Of a DNA stretch of 64,000 nt, positions 34,291 through 45,359 are shown piece after piece. The first letter of the stretch is position 1; every line of letters starts with the position of its first letter. A model generated the notes under the pieces. That model searched no databases and was not told the DNA's origin. It worked only from the letters and a program-made list of their open reading frames with translations. Location: contig WNYE01000040.1 in the NCBI GenBank assembly GCA_021396245.1, forward strand, positions 1 to 64,000, read 5' to 3'. This DNA comes from Sporothrix humicola (taxonomy: Eukaryota; Ascomycota; Sordariomycetes; Ophiostomatales; Ophiostomataceae). Position numbers and translations under genes: made by a program.

Positions 34291-34632
34291 CTACAGGAGT
34301 CCAAAGGAGGCACAAAATTCTAAATGGCACTTTTTACAGGATATTTTGGTGGTAAATGTCCGGGCTTGCGCGTCGTGCCTGAGATCCTTCCATGAGTCCT
34401 TCCACCATAGGAATAACGCTGGTAGCTGTTGCCACCGTACTAAATCTTGGCCAATAGCGTATACAACATCAGCTACATACCCCTCGATATCAATATAGTT
34501 CGTGATAGTGTGTTCAGAGTTTTCATACTTGTGTTGTAGATAGTGATTGGCTCTGTCATCCCCAAGCCGGGACTCCGTGCATCCGACCGCCCAGGCACCA
34601 AGGCACCGATTTATGGCTGCAAACCGTTGGCT
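34291..34632 (-). pseudogene. Possible coding relic, unrecognised
   Basis: A minus-strand frame bounded by two stops, lacking an ATG, reads 113 codons with unusually protein-like composition: RFAAINRCLGAW, YIDIEGYVADVVYAIGQDLVRW, PALFLWWKDSWKDLRHDA. It looks like an exon or a gene relic. I cannot assign a family, and no matching exons were found on either side before stops intervene. Confidence 0.35.
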
Positions 34633-35377
34633 TCAGGAGATTTTGACCCTATAACTCAGAACTTTACAGAGCATACATAAGAAGAACCAACATATTCATC
34701 CCTCTTTTCTCCTCGCCAAACTAGCAAAAGGAAATCTTCTGCCCCCTACGTAAGGGATTTCCGCCGCTCCATTCAGTAAACGGATAGCTCCATAGCTCCA
34801 CGTACCATCGACAGTAAACATTGCATCTTGCAGTGGAAATATTTACTTCTCCTTATTTGTAGTTACCAATAGATTTCTTGGTCTCAGACCAACCCCGCTC
34901 TTCCATCATACATTTCTAACTGATACTGCTGCCATAGGCCATGTCCCGAGTTATTGTCGAGGTCGTTCCAGGCCCCTCCAGCCTATTCCTTCACTTTCCG
35001 GACCTTCACCATCGGCTGTATTTCAGGTATTGTAAATATGGGCAGAACAGCTCTGTAGACATCCAAGAAAAATTAGGAGAAACCAGCATCTCCGCTACCG
35101 TAGTCTGATCCGCCCTAACTGGGATATGACGAAGATGGTCCTGGGCAAAAGGATGTGAATAGGAAAGCTTTGCCAGTGTTCGCCTGAGGCCAGATCCACG
35201 TAAGCACCGAGGAGACCATAAGAATTCTCAGGATCCCCCTCGTCCATCTTGTTCTCCCCTCCTCCCTCCCTCCCTCTCCTTTCTCTCTCTTTTTTTTTTT
35301 TTTTTCTCTCTTTCTTCTTCACCTGCAGTCTCCCCTTTTTCTCTCTGTTTGGTATCATCTCTCGAGGCATCATCACT
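34633..35377. promoter_or_regulatory. Upstream region of the wall-protein gene
   Basis: About 745 bases. A strong pyrimidine tract (CCTCCCTCCC... to ...CTCTTTCTTC, about 35255-35325) sits 50-120 bases before the start, a common feature of highly expressed fungal genes. No coding sequence is supported. Confidence 0.45.
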
Positions 35378-36765
35378 ATGCGTTCCACGTTGATCCTGAC
35401 CGCTCTGGTCAGCACGGCGTTTGCTGCTCGCCGGGGCAACTGGCAGCCCGAGTCTTCGGCTCCGGCCCCCTCCAGCGAGGGTGGCTGGGGTCCTGAGTCT
35501 TCGGCGCCCCCGGACAAGTGGAGCTCGGACTGCACCACTTCCACAACTCCTCCCCATCCTCCTCCTACCACCACTCCCAAGCCTCCCCATCCCCCGCCGA
35601 CCACGGTCGTGCCCCCTCCCCCGGTCACCAACACGACCACCACCTATGTGACGACCACGATCTGCCCTGTCACCACCTGGAGCTCTTGCTCGGGCAGCAG
35701 CGTCCCCGTCACCACGTGAGTATTCCCTGTAGTTGTTGATTTCGTGATTATTCCATTATTCTCTCCATTTTGATTTTCTAGCCCTCGATACAATTGTGTT
35801 TGATTTTTTTTTCTTTCCCGTTTTGGTCGTTTGATTCTTTTGAATTTCATGTGCTGATTATTCATCCCCTACATAGCCACTCCACCTCGACCTACACGGT
35901 CACCACGGAGTGCCCGCCTACCACGGAGAAGCCCACCACTACCCCGAAGAAGCCCACCACTACCCCGGAGAAGCCCACCACGACCCCGGTTCATCCCAGC
36001 GGCAACGGCACCACTCCTAGCCATCCCGGCACCACTTCTAGCCATCCCGGCAAGCCTAGCCATCCCGGCAAGCCTAGTCATCCCGGCTCTCCCAGCGGCA
36101 CCGGCACCACTCCTAGCCATCCCGGCAAGCCTAGCCATCCCAGCAAGCCCGGTCAGCCCAGCGGCAACGCCACCACTCCTGGCCATCCCGGCAAGCCTAG
36201 CCATCCCAGCAAGCCTAGCCATCCCGGCAAGCCTAGTCAGCCCGCCAAGCCTGGTCAGCCCGCCAAGCCTGGTCAGCCCAGCGGCAACGTCACCACTCCT
36301 TGCCCTCCCGGCAAGACTGGTCAGCCCGGCCAGCCCGGTCAGCCCAGCGGCAACGCCACCATTCCTGGCCATCCCGGCAAGCCTGGTCAGCCCGGCCAGC
36401 CCGGTCAGCCCCAGGGTTCCAATGTCCCCAGCCAGCCTGGTCAGCCCGGCCAGCCTGGCCAGCCGGAGTCACCTATCTCGCCCCAGGTCTCCAACGTCCC
36501 CAGCCAGCCTGGTCAGCCCAGCCAGCATGGTCAGCCCGGCCAGCCCGAGTCGCCCAGCCAGCCCGAGCAGCCCGGCCAGCCCGAGTCGCCTAGCTCGCCC
36601 GAATCGCCCGAGTCGCCCGAGTCGCCCAGCGTCCATGGCGGCAACGCCACCAGCCCTGCTCCTCCCAGCGGTCCCGCCACCGTCCCCACCAGCGGCGCCT
36701 CGGCCAAGACCGTCGGTATTGCCGCTATCGTGGCCGGCGTGGCTGGTGCCCTCTTCTCTCTGTAA
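35378..36765 (+). CDS. GPI-anchored Pro/Thr/Gly/Gln-rich cell-wall protein
   Basis: Two exons, 35378-35715 and 35877-36765, intron 35716-35876, giving 408 residues. It starts with a signal peptide (MRSTLILTALVSTAFA). Next is a Pro/Thr-rich part with the wall-protein motifs YVTTTICPVTTWSSC and YTVTTECPPTTE, one on each side of the intron. About 250 residues of collagen-like tripeptides follow (HPGKPS, QPGQPG, PESPES). The C-terminus is a hydrophobic tail (TVGIAAIVAGVAGALFSL) preceded by small residues, a GPI-attachment signal. NGT/NAT sequons and dense Ser/Thr predict heavy glycosylation. It should be a structural, possibly adhesive, wall component. The repeat number is probably variable between strains. 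Confidence 0.88.
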
Positions 36766-39083
36766 ATGCTCCCTCTCTCTCTCTCTTTATATGAGTGAGT
36801 GAGTGGGTTTACGGGGGTGGGTGGGCAGAAACAACAGTCAAGCGCTTGTCTCTAAATTGCACTGACAGTGCTAGACTTTTTGCTTCTGTGGGATTTGTTT
36901 TTTCTCGTTTGATATTTTTTTTTTTTTTTTTTGAAGTTTCTCGAGTTTTTCAATCGTTTTTTTTTTCCTTCTGCGAATTCTGTGCTTCTGCTACTGTTTA
37001 CTGCTCTTGATTTCCATGTTCCTTTTTTTTTTTGCTGCTTTGAGCCCTTTGCTAATCTTTCTTCCACTTGCCCGGTAATCTTTGTCGGTGTCTTCGTTGA
37101 TGTCTTCGTTAGGGATATCTGCACTTTGCTACTGCTTCTTGGAGTTTTGCTTTTCATTCATGTATTGATCCCATTGTCAGCTCTTCTGCGAGGGTTCATC
37201 CTTTTTTTTCATGTATGCACCTGATTTCCTGCTTCCTGCGTTGATTTCTTTTGCTTTCTGAGACTGATTGTTGCTTCTGGTTTCCGTGCTGGTTTCGTTG
37301 CATTTTGCTACTGCTTACCGCTCCTCCTTTTTGCTTTGGTTTTCTTGAATTTTGCTACTACCTCCTGTATTGATCCCCTTGTCAGCTCAACTGCTGGGGT
37401 TCATCCTATCTATCATGTATGCATCTTGTTTTTTTTTGGTTTGTTTTTTCTTCCTTTCTTTCGGAGTTGGCATTTTGCCTCGGATTTTTTTTTCGTTTCG
37501 CTACTACTTCCTGTATTGATCCCCTTTCCAGCTCGTCTGAGAGGGTTCAACGTTCTATCATGTATGCATCTTGTTTGTTTTGTCCTGTCCTGTCCTGTCC
37601 TTTCGGAGTTGGCGTTCCGGCGTAGGCGTTCTGGCGTTCTGGCGTTCTGGCGTTTTTGGAGTTTTTGGCGTTGACGTTTCCACACGTCCTGCTTTGGTGC
37701 CGCGACCATTGGAGTTCCAATGGGCCCTGTTCTTTCTTTCTGGAATTTCTTGTCTGCGTTCACTACTCTTGCCACAGACCCATACTTCCACATGGGGTGG
37801 TTAGCGTTGCTTCTGGTTTTTTGTGTCTGTTTTTTGGGTCTGCTTTCTGGTTTTGTTTTCTTCTGGGTCTGCTTCTGGGTCTCATTTCTGGGTTTACTGA
37901 TTTTCCTTTTCGTTGCTCTTTCCTGCCTGCTTTTTCGCAAGTTGATAATTTTCTTCGGTATTTACACCCAGCCCACGGCAAGTGTCCCCAGATCGCTTTT
38001 TTTTCCCCTCCCGCCTGCCGGGTTTTTTTTATGCAGATCCCTCGCAGCAACGCCAATAATCATGGTGTCTGGGTCTTTCAAACCGCCCTGTTCGTCAGAC
38101 GGGGTTTTCCAGGTGCGTAAGACGAGGTGTTGGGATGACCACGATATTCGTTTGGTCCCGGTTGACGGTACTGGTGGGGTGGGTTTTTTCTTTTTCTTTT
38201 CTTTTCTTGGTGTTTTAGGATAGGAATATATGGGTATACGCAGGCCCTTTTGAGGGACGTAATGTTTAATATAGAATCAAATCATACTTTGATTCACTGG
38301 AATTGATTAGGTACTGTTGCAAACTCTGTGACACGTGATGATAGTTGTTGTTTACGATCTTTCTTCGTCTTTTTTAATTTTTTTTTTTTAAAAAAAAATT
38401 AAAGCCCCAAAAGAAATATGAAAAGAAAACCGAAAGAAAAATACCTTAAGCGACGCGACCGTAAACAAAATTCTTTTACAACATAGAAAAAAAAATTTAA
38501 AAAAAACTAATACTGAAGAAAATCACTAACTTTTCTAAAAATGAGAAAAGCGTCTTGTGAATATCTTGGCAATAAAACAGACAATATTAACGAGATATGG
38601 ATGGTCTATGTATCATTCAGAAGCCCTCTATTATCTTGGGTAGATCTCGACCCGCACCCACATAATGCAGACCATGGTAAGACTCCGTAGTATGAATGCC
38701 CGAGAAGGGATGATGACGCAAAGGATAAGAAGTCAAATAGACAGTTGGGTGTAGAAGGATATAAATAAAAGTAAATAAACAGGCCAAAGAAGTATCGATA
38801 TCAAAAGCCAAAATCGAGAAACAGGAAGAATATCAACAGAAAAATCAAAACATAAATCATTTTATCGGTGCACTCTTGTAACAGAGGCACATTTGTGTGC
38901 CGTAAGCCCAGGTGTAAGGGCGTTCGTTCAGATTGCTCATTGCCGTAAGGACCATATGTACGGCGCCCAGTAAATGCACATTCGGAGATGGACGTGCATT
39001 TGTCCCGGCCGACGGTCGGCGGGTGATGTCTAGAAAGGTCATATAGCCGCCAGTTTTGTAATTGTCATGTCGGCACGGTCGTG
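36766..39083. other. Gene-poor, T-rich region with direct repeats
   Basis: About 2.3 kb. Between 36900 and 38240 the plus strand is T-rich (runs of T10 or more) and carries three diverged copies of a 60-bp unit, listed separately. A near-palindrome of T and A runs lies at about 38371-38403. Several frames of 60-175 codons are open, but they consist of Phe/Leu/Ser or Lys/Arg from the skewed composition and are not credible. Confidence 0.5.
37161..37571 (+). repeat. Three imperfect ~60-bp direct repeats
   Basis: The core TGTATTGATCCC..TGTCAGCTC..CTG..GGGTTCA..CATGTATGCA occurs at 37161-37220, 37366-37425 and 37512-37571. Each is preceded by a CTACT-type segment, and the copies are spaced about 205 and 146 bases apart. 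The copies differ by substitutions and small indels. They follow the GPI-protein gene and could be part of a long 3' UTR or a decayed tandem duplication. Confidence 0.75.
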
Positions 39084-40098
39084 CTATAATGAGACGCCGG
39101 TGGAGGTGGCCTTGTCGTTTTGTGCGGACGTTGACGCCGGGACAGCGATGGGTGCGGCTTTGCCAGACTTGACGGCGGCGGCCAGAGCGGCAGCGCGGCC
39201 CTGAGCGGTCAAAGGACCAATCTCCTCGACCATGGCGTTGCGCACGCGCTCGGTCAGCGCAGTGACGTCGTCAGCGGTAAGGCCGGTTGTGGGAATAGGT
39301 GCGAGGACTAGAAAGTTTAGTGGGAGAAACATTGCACGGAAAATGCAGAGGAAGAGGCCTACCCTTGATTGGGATCTTGCCCGGCAGGAAGCGGAGCTTG
39401 CCGGTGGAGTAGAGGTGGGAGTAGTTGGCGACGACGACGGGCACGATGGGCACGCCGGCCTGGACGGCCAAGTGGAAAGCGCCCTTTTTGAAGGGCAGCA
39501 TCATGGGCTCCTGGGCGTAGCTGCGCGTGCCCTCGGGGAACATGTAGACGCTCTGGCGCTGGGACAGGATGGCGTCGGCGGCGCCGCGCATAGCGGAGCG
39601 GGCGTCCTTGCTGTTGGCGCGGTCGATGAAAATGGTGCCACTGAGACGCATGAACCAGCCCAGGAACGGGTAGTTGCGGAGCTGGCGCTTGGCGGTGACG
39701 CTACAGTATTGGGGGAACATGCAGCCCAGCATCAGAACATCCAAAGCGGTCTGGTGGTTGCCGACAAAGACAGCCGGGCGGGTCGTGCCCAAGTAGTTGT
39801 GGGGGTCCTCGACCTCGAACGTGATGCCCGTCAGCAGCGCCATGGTGAACTTGAAGGCGCGGCCGGTGGCCCACTGGGCGAACTGCCAGCGGTCGCCGCC
39901 CGACAGGCGCAGGACGATCGACGCAAAGACGCCGTAGAGGGCGCAGAAGACGAGGGCGATCCACGTGGCCAAAACGCGCGCCGCAAAGCCGGCGAGTGGG
40001 CTGACGTAGCTCAGCAGGTAAAACATGACGACGACGCCGAAATAGCGGACCAGGAACCAAGTGAGGGCCGAAGCGACGGCAGACAAGATGGCGACCAT
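39084..40098 (-). CDS. SLC1: 1-acyl-sn-glycerol-3-phosphate acyltransferase (PlsC)
   Basis: Two exons on the minus strand, 40098-39363 and 39307-39084, intron 39308-39362, giving 319 residues. The N-terminus has two or more hydrophobic helices (about 5-60). The acyltransferase block I motif NHQTALD (His115, Asp120) and block III FPEGTRS (Glu189) are intact, with GTIFIDR in between. The enzyme converts lysophosphatidic acid to phosphatidic acid with acyl-CoA at the ER, a core step of phospholipid and triacylglycerol synthesis. The short second exon gives an Ala-rich helical tail. The symbol is given by family resemblance to yeast Slc1. Confidence 0.9.
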
Positions 40099-41577
40099 TG
40101 TGAGGAAGACCGGCAGGCGGCGGTCAGAGAGTTGTGACGTCGAGATGTCGAAATGTCGAAATGTCGAGAATGTGGTTACTCCCGTGGAGGTGTGAACTTG
40201 GTTTCACCACCTGACCGCTTCAGGCTGTTAGATTTTTCGAGTTTCTGGCTTGTGATCGACTACCACATGCGCACACAAGAAATTTGGAGTCCAGTCCAAA
40301 ACCAGCCACAGAGCGTTGGTCCTTTTTCTGGTACCCCAACAGCGGCACAAGTTTAAATATTAAATCGCAAATGGCGGGACTTTTCTCTGTATTTGCCAGG
40401 CTAGGGTCGAAATGCGACTCTGGCGGAACGTGGGGAGGAAGAGACGAGAGAGGAGAGACGAGAGACGAGGAGGAGGCTTGTCGGACCTGTTTGTCGTTGG
40501 CGCGCGACAACAAGGGGATGGCTCGAGGCTCGAGAGGGGGAGAGTCGGTGTTGTGAGAAAAGTCGTGAGAAGAGTGAAGACAAAGTTGAGAGAGAAAGAA
40601 GCGGTTCCGCGAAGGGAAGTCGTTAAAGGCAAGTGTCGTAGTGGCGGGCTTTGGGAACCTTTTAGCACCGACTTGGACGGATTAACTATTTAAATTTCAC
40701 TAAAATTTTATCGTTTTAATGGGGAATTTTTGGGTTCGCCTGACGTTTTGTTGGGATGGTGGGGCCGCCAAATGGGGAAGGAACGATTTAGAAGCTTGTG
40801 AAGGCGGTGGACGTTGAGAATAACGAACGATGCTGTTTGGAGATGAAATAAATTTTGGACTAAATAAAACGACAGAAAAATCGAAGAAAATAAAAGACGC
40901 CGAAAGTTTAATTTTAACATTAAAACGATTACTTGTGACAGCTGTGCAGTTTACGTCAGTGCGACGTACAATTGGTGGCAGAAAGGCAAGAGCTTCAAAT
41001 CTCGTGGGGGACATATGTCTGCAGCCTGACGCTCTGATTGGCTGACGGCTTGGTCCACTGTTCGCAAGCCGAGGAACTGGGCCTGGCCTGGCCTTGTCTG
41101 GCAGTGCAAGGCAGGCGCGACCCTTTATTGGCGCTAGGCAGTAACAGTGCGAGAGTGCCAAACTGGGCCTTGCAAGACTATGCACACTGTAGCTTTTTGC
41201 ACCTGTAACCTGCAGCCTTCAGCCGACAAGGCGCAGCTACCCCAAACACTGGCAGTTACCAGAAACAGGGACGGAAACATGTCGTGATTCCACTCCAATT
41301 GCTCCAAAGCTCTCTGTTCACGACAACAATAATCACGACTTGACGGCCATCTTATCCCACACTATGAGAATTGGTTCCATCCGGCAATTTTGCTCTTAGA
41401 TTCTGCGCCAGGCAGACATCGCCTAATACGAGAGATTCCTTCAAGGGATATAGTATCGATCGCGATAACAAAAGCAACACGGCCATCAAGGTATCTTGAG
41501 GCTTGATTGAGCGATCCGACGAACGGAAATTGAGTCAGAGTCGACATAGACTACTTTGACGTCACGATACCCTCAAT
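40099..41577. promoter_or_regulatory. Divergent intergenic region, PlsC / DENN-like gene
   Basis: About 1.48 kb between divergent starts. It includes short tandem GTCGAAAT units (40139-40170) and an AT-rich block at about 40680-40930. No coding sequence is supported on either strand. Confidence 0.5.
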
Positions 41578-43927
41578 ATGGCCGAACCAACGACACCGCT
41601 GCGCGAGACCACCGTGCCGGCCCCGATAACGCCCGCCGGCGTCCTCCCCGACCGTCCTCCAATTGCGGCTCTCTTCCTGATCGAATTCGACGTCAAGGCC
41701 GGCTACACAATTGTCTGGAAGCAGGCAACGCCTGGGCTTGATCTTAGTGGTGCAGTCGAGTACAAGAGTCTTCCGTCTGGCCTGCACGCCGTGTCGGAGG
41801 ATCTCATCTACTTTGTCCACGAAGAAACGAGCAGCAGCAACAACAGCAACGACAATGGCTCTTCGTCGAGTACACCCTCCGATAGCACGGGCTACGCGGG
41901 CCTCAGCGCCTTCGTCAACCTCCCTACCGAAGAAGCGGGCGCGCGGAATGCACGCATGATTGCCGTTGGCGTACTGGTGCCACGGAGCTATGGCCGACTC
42001 GGACGTGCATGGCGTCATGCCGCAGAATTGATGGACATGGCGCGGCAGCTGGCCGCCGACAGCACCAAGGTGCCTCTGCTCGAGGCGTATTGGCAGAACA
42101 ATGGCGCGACAAGCAATGCCTCGACGTCGCCGGTGGCGGACGACCGCCCGCTTCTCCAGATTACGGACTCCCCGCTGGGATCGCCCTCCGTGCCTGTCCC
42201 GCCACCAATGGGCTACCGATCACAGCCGACGATAGCAACGCCAGCATCAGCATCACGACATACCCGCAACCGGTCGGCCTCGGATGGTACTGCTCTCCTA
42301 CTACCGCCTGGCCACCAACTGTCACCACATCATCCTGCCTGGAGCTTGACGACGCTGCTCGACACATTTGGTCCTCTCATCTTCCCCATCTACCGTGCGG
42401 CTCTGCTTCGAAAGCGCATTCTAATCTCAACACATGCTCCTGTACGGGAGGCCAACAATTTTGGTATGTACAGCTACACGTGAGGGATCATAGATCTTAA
42501 CTAACAAACTAGTGTACAACATCTCCGTCCTTGCAAACATCCCCATTTCGGCCCTCGATCTGGTCGAACCTGCGGCCGAGTCCCGCCAGCGCATCCGACC
42601 CCTCTTTACAATCGGCGTCAACGACATTACATACCTGATGGACGACCTGGCTGCATCGAAGCGGGTGGCACGGGAAGTTGCAGAAGCAGAGGGCAACAAT
42701 GTTGAGGGCAACCAACTGCCTTACGTGGGCCCGGGTTGGATTGCCTGCACAACAGATAGCATCCTGGCCATGAAGAGCGAGCTCTGGGACGTCTTGGTCA
42801 CCATGCCGCCACCAGCAGGCTCGCACCAGGCATCTCCGGCTTCGCGTTCTTCATCACAACAGGCATCCTCGTCTACCACTGGCAAAGACAAGTCCAAAAA
42901 AGTCTGGCCGACTGTCGAGATTGCCAAGGGCGTGCCCCTCAAGGCCACCCAGCGTGATCTCCGGCGGTACAAGGCTCTCGTAGCTGGCCTCGAGCGTTTG
43001 GCAGGCCAGGCCCCTTCGGCATCCCAGACGGCCAAGAACGATGCCCGTCTGGCCGATGCCACGGAGTCCATTGTCGAGCCGGTCACTTGGGCCGCCCTGG
43101 CGTACCACGGCTTTATGTGGTGGGCCAGCGCCGGCGAGCAGAGCCGGTCCGAAGAGACGGACGAGACCATCCACGACGCACAGTTGCTGGCCGACATTGT
43201 GCCGCCGCGGCCGCTCTCCACCTCTGATCTGCACGCTGCTTCCTCGACCAATCTTCTCGATTCGGTCACTTCCCTGACAGCACGGCGGGCACCGGCCGAT
43301 GGCGAGGATAGTGATGAGAACGAGGAGGAAGGCGAAGAGCGCGCACGCATCGAGCTGGCTATTATCACCTACTTCCACCGCCTGACGACGCAGATTCTGT
43401 CCGTGCTGTCCGACATTGTCGAGAGCAGCGACGACGACGAGTACGAGGAGGATGCATACTATGATGATGAGGGTGACGAGGGTTACTACTACGACGACGA
43501 AGACGGCAACGACAGTGCTGCCAACGGTGCTGGCGAGGATGGTGTGGTCGGGAGAACTGGCCGGTCGTCCGACGAAGACGGTCTGGTTGGCGCTCGTCGC
43601 AGTGGCCTGTCAGGCGCCTCGTCTTCCTCGACTGCCCTCCTTCTCAGAAGAAGAGGCGGTCGCACGTCGTCCCATCGCAGCCGCGACAACAGTGCCCGCA
43701 ATGCCCGCTCTGGTGGCCGCCTCTGCCCACCGCCACACACTCTGCGCGTCAACAGCGACGCCGTCTCGAGAATGGGGCTGGACGTGTGGAGCCAGGCCGA
43801 CGCTGCCTTTGTCCGCGACGTCGCCCAGCAGTACTTCTGTGTCGGCACCCATGGTGGCATCGTCGGTCGCCGCCCTGTCCACGTCGAAAGCAAGGGCATC
43901 GAGGTCTGCGGGCTCAAGGTCTGTTGA
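41578..43927 (+). CDS. DENN/LCHN-family protein (Anr2-like, DUF4484)
   Basis: Two exons, 41578-42463 and 42513-43927, intron 42464-42512, giving 766 residues. The N-terminus (IAALFLIEFDVKAGYTIVWKQ) and the segments ARNARMIAVGVLVPRSYGRLGRAW and LISTHAPVREANNFVYNISVLANIP match the longin/DENN architecture of LCHN (DENND11) and yeast Anr2. The intron falls inside that last motif and splicing restores it. The second half has an acidic Asp/Glu/Tyr-rich disordered stretch (about residues 570-620) and a conserved-looking end (MGLDVWSQADAAFVRDVAQQYF). DENN proteins usually act as Rab exchange factors in membrane trafficking. Activity here is inferred from family only. Confidence 0.8.
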
Positions 43928-44501
43928 CTAACCGCCGGCGGAATGGGCCTGGTGACGGCCACGACGGCGCTTGTCGTTGTCGGTGCTGCCGTCGCTATTG
44001 CCTATGTTTAGTGCGGCCCTTTTACCCAAGTGCGACCTGATCGATATTTCCTTGGTTCGAATACGACTTTTCTGGTCTCTGGCGTCTAAAACAACGGTTC
44101 TTTCGTCACACCTCTCTCCGACTACCCCCACATATTCTACTTTCCTCCTCTTCTCATACCTCTTTGTACATGAAAAGTACATCTTCTGTTTTTATTTGTT
44201 GCGTTCCTTGTCTTCCTGCTTATTCTATTTATTCTTGCGTTTCTTCTGGGAGGATTGGCCACCACGGCCTTGTCATGGCGTTTCATAGCTTCATTTAATA
44301 CGGATACATATATATGGTCACGTTTCATTTTTGTTCACTCGGATATGTTGGTGACTGTTTAACTTATTGATTCAATTAACATAAGAAAATGCAGGTGCTT
44401 CCTGGTGTTTTGCCTAGCTCACAAGAGCGGCGCCCCTTTCTTTCAGAAGACAAGGGAGCATCGACCGTCGACACAAGACACGACTTCTACACTCGATGAG
44501 T
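43928..44501. other. Convergent intergenic region
   Basis: About 570 bases between two convergent genes. It is T-rich from about 44100 to 44270. No gene is supported. Confidence 0.5.
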
Positions 44502-45359
44502 TTAGTAGTTGTCGTTGTTGCCGCCGTAGCCGCCACCACCACCGCCGCGGCCGCCCGAGCCGCCAAAGCTGTTGTCATCATCGCCGCCACGGCCACCACG
44601 GCCGCCAGACGAGCCACCAAAGCCGCCAGAGCCAGAGTTGTCGTCATCACGGCCACCGCGACCGCCGCGGCCAGAGGAGCCGTAGCTGTCGTCGCCACCG
44701 GACGAGCCGCCGAAGCCACCAGAGCCGCCCGAGCCGGAGTTGCCCGAGCCGTAGGAGTCGTTGCCGGACGAGCCGCCATAGCCGCCCGATCTGGAGTTGT
44801 TGTTGCCCGACGAGCCGAAGCTGTTGTCGTCGTCGTTGCGGCCGCCGCGGCCAGAACCACCCGACGAGCCACCGAAGCCAGAGCTCGAGTTATCGTTGCC
44901 CGAGCCGTAGCTGTCATTGCCCGACGAGCCACCGTAGCTACCGGAGCTCGACTTGTTGCCGGAGCCGTAGCTGTCGTTGCCCGAGCTGCCGCCAAAGCCG
45001 CTCGAGCCAGTGTTGCCAGACGAGCCGTAGCTGTTGTCATCATCACCGCCACGACCGCCGCGGCCAGAACCGCCCGACGAGCCACCAAAGCCCGAGCTCG
45101 AGTTGTCGTTGCCCGAGCCGTAGCTGTCGTTGCCAGAGTTGCCCGAGCCACCAAAGCCACCGGATCCCGAGTTGCCGGAACCGCCGAAGCTGTCATCATC
45201 ACCACGGCCGCCACGACCGCCGCCACGGCCGCCGGAGCCGCCGAAGCTGTTGTCGTCGTCACCGCCACGGCCACCACCGTAGCCAGACTGGACTGTTAGC
45301 AGTGTTCATTCATATCGAGAAGGGTAGAGTGTACTCACGTTATCGTTGTCGTAAGACAT
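44502..45359 (-). CDS. Gly/Ser/Asp-rich low-complexity protein
   Basis: Two exons on the minus strand: 45359-45339 (seven codons, MSYDNDN) and 45287-44502, intron 45288-45338, giving 268 residues. The acceptor used is the second AG (after TCCAG), because it keeps the glycine-rich frame to the stop at 44502. That frame has no internal Met, so it is easily missed. The protein is built of SSGNDSYGSGN and GRGGRGGDDDNSFGG modules with RGG clusters. Such low-complexity sequence suggests a disordered, possibly RNA-binding or stress-related protein, but no domain supports a specific role. Two shadow frames of comparable length are open over the same DNA because of its codon repeat. Confidence 0.75.

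Noticed and set aside
35869..36372. 167-codon minus-strand Gly/Ala/Leu repeat frame
   Set aside because: Reverse reading of the collagen-like repeat; no independent start signal or domain.
37413..37940. 175-codon Lys/Arg-rich minus frame in the T-rich region
   Set aside because: Composition follows directly from T-rich plus-strand sequence; no gene features.
39232..40137. 301-codon plus-strand frame opposite the PlsC gene
   Set aside because: Antisense shadow of the acyltransferase, whose NHx4D and EGTR motifs are on the minus strand.
44414..45277. 287-codon Ala/Thr/Val-rich minus frame over the Gly-rich gene
   Set aside because: It is the shifted reading of the codon repeat. The Gly-rich frame starts in a proper 7-codon first exon and ends at a stop.
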